From an uncultured Catenibacterium sp. (GTDB taxonomy: Bacteria; Bacillota_I; Bacilli_A; Erysipelotrichales; Coprobacillaceae), in assembly GCA_900764725.1 (NCBI GenBank), contig CAAFPB010000202.1, forward strand, positions 1-54,996: 54,996 nucleotides of DNA, in the 5' to 3' direction. Below, piece by piece: positions 1-9,000 of this stretch. Position numbers and translations under genes: made by a program. The stretch's first letter is position 1, and the number at the start of each line of letters is the position of its first letter. A model generated the notes under the pieces. It was not told where the DNA came from. It ran no database searches and saw only the letters and a program-made list of their open reading frames with translations.

Positions 1-3000
1 GAATACGACGAGTAAAATTATGAAGTAAATCGGCAGTAGTCTTTTGTTCAGTAGTTCTATAAATAGTATCATCTTTAGTTGAACGCTCTGCATCTTTAGA
101 CAAACGTTTATTAAAGATACCTTTAGTCATATAAGCTCTATTCTTTCTAAGGTCTTCAAGAAGCAAATATAAATAAGGTTTAGCATTTTGTCGAGAATTA
201 AATATAGTAGCATTATGAACAAAATGTTCCATTACTTCTTTCCAGTCTCTATTAATATTAGCTTTATCTATTGCTTCATTTTGCTTTTTAATTTCTTCAT
301 TTTGTTTACGAACATCTTCAAGTTTCTTTTTATATTCTTCTTCCTTCATAGAACCTCTTTGAGGAATAGGAATATATTCTCTTGTACCTTTAGCCTTAAT
401 AAGAGTAAGCATTTTCATTTCAGCTTCTTTATCATGTGAGTAATCAACTTCATCTTTAAAAGTATCAGATTCAGCACCACTTCTAACACTAATACCAAAT
501 AGACCTCCTATTTGTTCAGCAGCCCAAAGAGCATTAACTTGTTGTTTACGTTCTCTTGGAAGATAACCTTTATTAACAAATTGACGTCCTTGATAAGTAG
601 TAGCATATTTGTTAAGAGTTTCAACCCATAAATCTCTCATTTTACGTTCTTTATCAGAAAGTTTAATATTAGAATCATATTTAGGATTACCTTTTTTATA
701 ATTATTAGTAAGTTCTTTATAATTCTTATTAATATATTCTTCTTTAACAGAACTTTCAACATTTTGACCAGTAGCAATATATTCTACACCAGCATCAAGA
801 CTACTACCAGGAATAGCTCTCATTTCAGTCCATATATTAAGAGGTTTATATCTATGAGTAAAAGAATCATAAATATGATTTGCATAAAACCATTTGTCAT
901 AAGCTTCTTGTCCTTGTGCTAAAGCAGCTTTCTTAGCCTCTTCATAATATTCAGTAGTTTCAAATTCAATATTATCATTAATAAAGTTTCGAGCAGCAGT
1001 TCTATCTTCATCAATCAAACTTTCATCAAGAATATCAATATATCCAAATAAATTATAATTAGGAACATATTTTCCTTCAGCATTTACTTCATTAATAATT
1101 TGAACAAATTGAGCACCTTGTTTAGTATTCATTAATTTTGTTCTATAATAGTTCATAGCATCATTATAAGCAGCATTATCAATAGCTTCAGTAACAAACT
1201 TACTTTCAAACTTATGGTCATAATTAGTTTGAATGGCTCTTAATTCTTTATAATACTTAATAAGTGCAACACGGTCTTCATCGGTAACAACATTATCATT
1301 AAATAGTATAGAATAATCAAGTCTTCCAGTATTTTTATCAACACATTTACTAAGTATAGAATTAATCTTTTGATTTATCTCCCATTTACGTTTAGTAGTT
1401 TCAGAAGGAGCTTTCTTATGTTTAATAGGATGACCGAGAGGGCGTTTAACACGAACATCTTTTATAAGAATAGATTCGCCAAGACCATCATTATACATAT
1501 TAGTAGTAGCTTGCTCTTCATCTGATTTGAATAATGCAAGTTGAGCATCAGTAAGTTTTCGAGGGTCAAGTCTTCCATATTCATCAAATACATCTGCTCC
1601 CATATTATGAAGACCAGATATACGAGATTTATCGATACGAGAACTTCTATTAGTAAGTATTTTAAATGCTTGTTTAACCTTATCATCACCTTCTTTACCA
1701 AAACTTATTCTACCATTAGTACGAATCCAATTATAGGCTTCTCTATAAGTAGTATTTTGAAGTTTTTCTTCAAGACTATATTCAGGATGTTTATTATTAT
1801 AAGCAGTAATAAAACTCTTATATCTTTCATAATCTTCAGCAAAACCTTCATATTCTTGTCTATCAAAATATTTCTCATAACGTTCACGACGTTCTTGATA
1901 ATAAAGATTAATATAAGCAGCAGCAGTCTTAGCATCTTTACTCTTTTCTTCAGAACCAGTATTTCTAAGCCATTGCATCTTTTGTTTAATTTCAGACTTT
2001 CTCTTTTTAGTTTCTTCTTCAGTTTCAGTAATTTCAATATCTGGATTATTCAGCTGACTTGCAAGCATAGCAAATTGAACATAATAATCTCCAGCATTTT
2101 TAAGAACTTCTTCTCTTGCAGCAATATCTTCTTTATAATAATCATCTACGATTCTTTGATTAGTATTTTCATAATAGAATTTATCACGAGCCAAACTTAC
2201 TTCAAGATATTCTCTAAATTTTTGAACACTTTCGTATTTATGCTTACGAGCTTCATTTAAATCATCAATAACTTTTTGTTTATCTTCAAGGAATTTTTGA
2301 TTAAAATCATCTCTAATACGACCATTCTCACTATCAATAAATTTATTATAATCAAGTTCTCCAGGTTCTTTTTCTATTTCCTCAACATCTTTTTTCCAGT
2401 TTTCTACATTTTGTTTAGCATCAAAAAGTTCAGCTTTGCTAAACGTTCCCATAACATGTTTAAGAACAACTTGAACTTGTGGATTAGCAATATCTGTTGG
2501 GTCAGCAAACCAAGAATCAATAGTACCTAAATCTCCAAATGCTTCACGAAGCTGCATAATATTATCAACAATAGCAGGATTAGTAGAATATTTAGCCATA
2601 TAAATATTAAATATCTTTTTCATTCCATCAGCAAGCTTTTTATTTTGTCTAACAGAATTAATACTATTAATAATACTTTCTATATCATTTTTAGTATCAA
2701 GATTATCAGTAGTTAAATCCAAACTAAATATATCAATAATACGATTACCAAAAGTAACACCATCAAGAAGTATTTTAGCAACAGTTGGGAATAATTCATC
2801 ATGGTCTTTAAGAGCTTCATAAAATCTATCTTCATCCATAGAATAATCAATACCTTCAATATTAAATTTATTAAGTCTATTTATAATACCGTTAGCAGCA
2901 GATTTATAATATCTTGCAGCAGCATGATAAATGTCTTCTCTGTTCTCTTTAAGAGATTCACGACTTTCAGTATCTATTTTATTACGATTAATAGTATTCA

Positions 3001-6000
3001 TAAAAGAATTAGCAATAGGAGAAGAATACTTACGAGCCATATATCTAATTTCATTAATAATAGAAGATGATACAATGTCAACATCTCTACGGGGGAGTAC
3101 GTCCAAACTATTTTTATCAATATCTACAAGCAAATCAGTATTGGCATCCATAATATTTTTATTAGCAGTTTCAGTATCAATATTAGCTTTTGTTATCTTA
3201 TAAATAATAGATTTATCAATAATATCTTGACTGTCTTCAATATCAGAAATAATAGATTCATATTTACTATCATAATCTTTTCCACTATTCTTAAGTTGAA
3301 TATTATGTCTAATCCAAGAAGCTAATTCAGGAGTAACTTTAACAGGAGTAATTTCAACAGCCATAACATTTTCACCAACTGTTATTAATTGTGTTGTTTT
3401 ATGAGTAATATAATTTCTTAATTGTCTATTATTATTAATAATATAATTAGCCTCATTTTCAGTAAATAATGCACTATTATAAATATGAGAAATATCATAA
3501 ATTAATTTATTTACACCACCTTTAAGATAAACATCTTCTTGTTCTTGCAAGTAATTAATCAGTTGATATTCTTGAACAGTATCATTAAATTCATATTTAA
3601 ATTTACCAACAGGTTGAATAATAGTTTTAGCTTGTTCTCCTTGATTTAAATCACGAATAACTTCATAATAATAAGAAACATCATTAACTTGATTATACTT
3701 TTGATTATAAGAAATATCATAAGATTCATAAGAATCAAGTTTATTTAATGGAATAAAATAATATTTTTGATAACCATTTTCAGTTTTACCATAACCAGCA
3801 ATTTTATATAATCTGGAAACTATAGTTTTAGGATTTTGATAATTTATTTTAATATAACCATTAGTATTTGCTCTTGTGTTAGCAATAAATTTTAAAATTG
3901 CCCAATTATCAATATTTGCATCAATAACAATCATTCTATCAGGTCTTGTATAAGTGGCAAGATTAGCAATAAAAGAACTATCAGATTCAGTATTATAAGT
4001 AACTTCTTTAATCATATTAGAATGACTTCTCATGAAAATATCAACAAACTTATTATATTCATTAATATCATTCATTTTATTAGTAAAACTCTGAACATCA
4101 TTTATTATTTTAGAAATAATATCTAATCCTCCATCACTATTATCAGAATACAATATAGAATTAGGAATAATTTTAGAAATATAGTTACTCTTAAAATTAA
4201 ATCCTTCAGCAATAAAAGCATATTTAACTAAATCAATAGCAGCAAGTTTAATCAAAGGATTATGATTAAAATAAGACATATTAAATAGATGATACAAATC
4301 TTCTATATCAGATATTTGGTCATTATAAGAAATATAATGTCTATTTATGCCTTTATAAGTAATGTCATTTCTATTATATAATGTAACATTAAGATAATTA
4401 AAAATACCAGTATTTTCACTAAAATGTTTTTGAATGAATAATACTTTTTGAGCAGGACTTAATCTCTTAAATTTAGCAATATCTTCTTTAGTTGGTTTAT
4501 TTATATCTTTAATATCAAAACTTTCACTAAATCTTCTACCAAAACCAAAAATACGACTACGTTCTGTATTCCAATAAGTATTATTAGTTTGGCTTTGTGT
4601 TTCTTTACGAACTCTACCAATAGTATCAATTGTAATAGGAGCAAGAAGTACACTATCTTCATTATTATAAATATAGTTCATTAAAAATCTTTTATATTCT
4701 TTATATTCATTTTCAGTAAGACGTCTTCCAATAGTTTCTTCAACTCTTTTTGTCAACGCATCAAAATCAACAGTTTCAAGCATAAATAGATTTTCATTAG
4801 TATTATTACTTGCTAATGTAACATATTGATAAATAGCATCTATTGATTTATATTCAGAATGAGCAATATTTGGAGTAAAAATAACATCTATAAAACTTTG
4901 TAAACCTTTCATTAAAGTAGTATCATCTCTTAATTTTTCAATAAGTTCAATAGCCTTTCTATTTTCTCTAATAGATTGTAATGCACCATTTTTATCAACA
5001 TTAGTTGCTCGCATCAAATTATTAATATTATCAGAAATACGCTTATAATTCATAAAATTAGTAAGCATAGCAAAATCTATAGCAGCTTGATAAACATTAT
5101 ATTCTTCTTTATCTTTAATACGTTCAAACATTTGACGTTTAGATAAAGGAACAGTAATTTCTCGTAAATCTTTAAGAGAAGAAACTTCGCTTATATCAAC
5201 GCCATAAATATCATAAAAAGCATCAACAAAATCAGAATTATTCACAAAGGCACTAATAGTATCATTAATACGAGTATCATTCTTTATAGTTCTGACTCGT
5301 TTATTTTTAATATAACCTAAATTAAGTTTTTGTGCAATACTATTAAAAGTCATACCTATTGGGTCAAGAGCAGTATTTTTAAAGAAAACAGAATTAATAA
5401 GGTTATTATTCATAACTAATTGAGTAATAACAGGTTGACGCATAAAAGCAATAGTATTTTCATAATCTATACCAAGCATAGAAAGAAGTTTATAAGTAAA
5501 GAATGTATACTCATTAACATTAGGAACAGAACCCATTTTAACAGCATCAAGGTGATGAGCAGTAGTTTGTGAAGTATAAGTAGTTACATATTCTCCAACA
5601 AGATTTTTATTATTATTACTCCAACCAAGTTTTTTAGCAGTATAAATTTTAAATTTTCCAGTAAGTTTATATTTATTAATTTCTTTGTTTTCTTCTACAT
5701 TATATTCTTTATCAGAAATATCATCACTATAATTTTTTTCTATTTCTTCAATATTATAATGAATAACACTATCTTCTACATCATTTTCTATAAGTACTTT
5801 AACTATATCAGAAGAAAGTTTAGCACGAATTTTATTATTTTTAGATACAAATGTATCAGCAGTAACAGACAAAGCTTTAAGTCGAGCACCACCCATTGCA
5901 TCTTCAAAATAATCTAATTGGTCTAATACATTATAAGGACTTTGAGGTTTACTTGTTTTACCAGAAATTTTATCAATAATATCATTAGCACCATCTTTAC

Positions 6001-9000
6001 CATTAGTAATCTTATCAAAATTAGAACGACCAAGTTGTTCCTCACGAGAAGAAAAGTCTTGCATAATCTTCATCATTCTATCAAGAATAAGATTATTACG
6101 AGAACGTCTACTAAGTTGTTGTTCAAAAGGAAGTTTAAGAAATTCATCATAACTCATTTCTCCTTCACTAACAGCCTTTTGTTCAGCATTTCCAAATCTT
6201 TCTTCTTTTGCTTTATCAAGAAGATTTGCTATAATATTAGCTTTTTTAGACCTAAATTCAGCAATATCAACCAATTCAGTAGATTGAACATTATTAACAA
6301 AATTAACAATAGCTTGTAAATAATCACAGTATTCGTTAACATGTTCTATATCTTCTTCTGTAAGAATTTGTTTAACATTAGGATTATCAATAGCTTTGAT
6401 AAGATTATCTTTTAGAGTACTATATAACTTAACAATATCAGTTTTACCATTAACTTTAAATTCTCTCTTAGCATTAGTCTTTATAATGACTTGTTGAATC
6501 TTTCTTGGAAGTGCACCAAAAGCATTTTGTCTTTCATCATCTAATTTTTTAAATTCTTTATTTCTTTTAGCACTTTCTTCATCTTTCATAGCATTAAACA
6601 ACTCATCTTTTTCTTCAGCAAGTTCTTCAGAAATATCAACTTTTCCAGCCTTAACATCTGCTTTATGTTTAATATATTCAAGATACATTTGCTTAGTATC
6701 CATCTTATCTCTTTCATATTCAACTTTATGAAGAGTAATTCTTCCATGTTTATTTTTTTTAGTATAAAGTTCCCAACTTATGCCATATACACTATCAACG
6801 TCAAAATCAGAACCTGTTTGTGTAACCCATTCATCTGGAACAACAATAGTAGAACCTAAACAATCATTAGTAAAACCTACTACTTTAAGAATAGCAACAG
6901 ATTGTTTACCTTCAGTAGGAATACGATAACCAATATGTAAATCAAGTCCTTCGTTTTCAATCTGTTTAAGAATAAGTTTATCAAATATTTCATAATTAGT
7001 TAAATCTGCATATTCTTTATTCTTTTTAGCATCTTCAACCATTTTTTGATGAACAGCATCATTTGGATTATATTTAGGAATCTTAGAACTCCAACGGGGA
7101 AGATAAACTTCCATAGTACCAGTTTTAACATCAAATTTAAGTTTTCTTGAATAACCAACAGCAGTAATCTGAGCCGCATGCCAACCAGGAAGTGTTTGTC
7201 TTGTAATAGTACCATTATAACAAGCTTGAGCAATACTTTCAAGTTTGTTCATATTAATATTCATACAATTAGGCATTATAGGATTACCAAAATCATCAGT
7301 AGTAATATAATCAAAGAAGTTACTATCCATTCCTAAACGAGAAGCTTCTTCTCTTGCACGAGAATAAAATTTATCATAATTAAGTTTTTCAGAACCATCT
7401 ATATTAACAATTTTCTTTGTTTCAGCATCATATTTCCAGCCCATACTATCAATAAAGTCATTAAACTTTTCTTGAATATTAGCTGTATAAGCATTTTGAA
7501 AATCTCGTCCCCATTGAACAAGTTCTTTTCTATGTTCAGAATTATCAGAATTATCAATTATATTATCAAGAATCTTTTTCATAATCTGAGAACCAGCCTT
7601 ATTTTCTTCATCAACAAGGTGCTGAGGAACATCCTGTTGTTTATAAAGATATTGATAATAATAATTTTCTACATAATCATTAGTAAATGTTTCTTCAAAG
7701 TTTTCATGAAATTCTCCAGTATTAGCATCCCAAATAGTAAATATATTCTTCTTAGCAGCTTTAGAAGTTTCAGCAGTATTAAGCTGTCCTATATCATTTT
7801 TCATCATCCAATCATAAACTTTAAGAAGTTCACTATCTTTTGGAAGAAGTTTAGGAATTAAAACAAATTCAGCATTTTTAATCTGTCTTGGAGCAAATGT
7901 TCCAGTTTTACTATCATAAGGTTTATCAAAATAGAAGTTTTTACCAACTTGAATACGAGCATTAATATCATCAATATTAATATCTTCTACATTAACATTA
8001 TCATCTAATAATTGATTAATTAAATCATAATATTCACTAATACTACCATCAGCATATCTACGTCTAATAAATTCTTCAAAAGTAATATAAGATTGAGCAT
8101 CATTAATTTTAGTTTTTTCTCCTTGATTATGACCATAACCTGCTGCTATTGCTACAGATTTATCATAAGCAACTTGTTCGCTCATTCCATGTTCAATAAA
8201 ATCATTATATAAAGATTTCTGCATTTCATCTGCATAGTCAGAAACTTTAACAGTATTATATATAGTAACACCTTTAAATCCATTACGAGCAACAATTTGT
8301 TTACCATTAATAACCAAAGGTTCATAAACATCATTTCCATTTTCATCAGAAGCTTTTGTTTTTATTTTAATAACTTCTTCTGTTTGATTAGTACCATCTT
8401 GTATTTTATTATTAATTATTTCAGTTTCTAATACTTGTGAATTATATGCAGCATATCCTTCTCCACCAGCTTGACTTTCCTTAGTTCTTTTAAGAAAATC
8501 ACGAGCATTGTTATAATATTTAAAATCTCCTTCAAATAAATCATCATAATTCATATTCATATTAGCAGTATTAAGTAAGAAAGAATTAATTTCTTCTTCA
8601 TTGTATTCAATACCAATATTATTAAATACATTCATAAATTCATTAAGTCTGTTCTTACATTCCCAAAGATAATTAGTAGTCCATTTATTAATAGCATTCA
8701 TAATCATTTTCTTTTGTTCATTCTCTAAATGAAGAACAAAATGACCATCTTCATATTTTATAATATCATTAGGAGTAAGAACAAGTCTGCCATTATTGTC
8801 AGTACTGAACAGACCATCTGTATTTCCTCCCCCGTAGAGGGATAATGCTGCTTCTATCTCTTCTCCTGCATTATAATACTTTGCACCTTTAGTTTCAGCA
8901 TCAAGAACTTTAAAAAGTCTATTAAACTTAAAAGCATTACCAAGAAGTCTTTTACCATCAGTAATAGCTTCAGTTAAATCGGTCTTACCTTCTTGAATAA

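Noticed and set aside
1541..2260. Plus-strand open frames of 60-290 codons, such as this one and those at 12229-12930, 39455-40150 and 51797-52666
   Set aside because: They lie antisense to long convincing minus-strand genes, have Phe/Ile/Ser-rich low-complexity products that mirror the AT-rich coding strand, and show no motifs.
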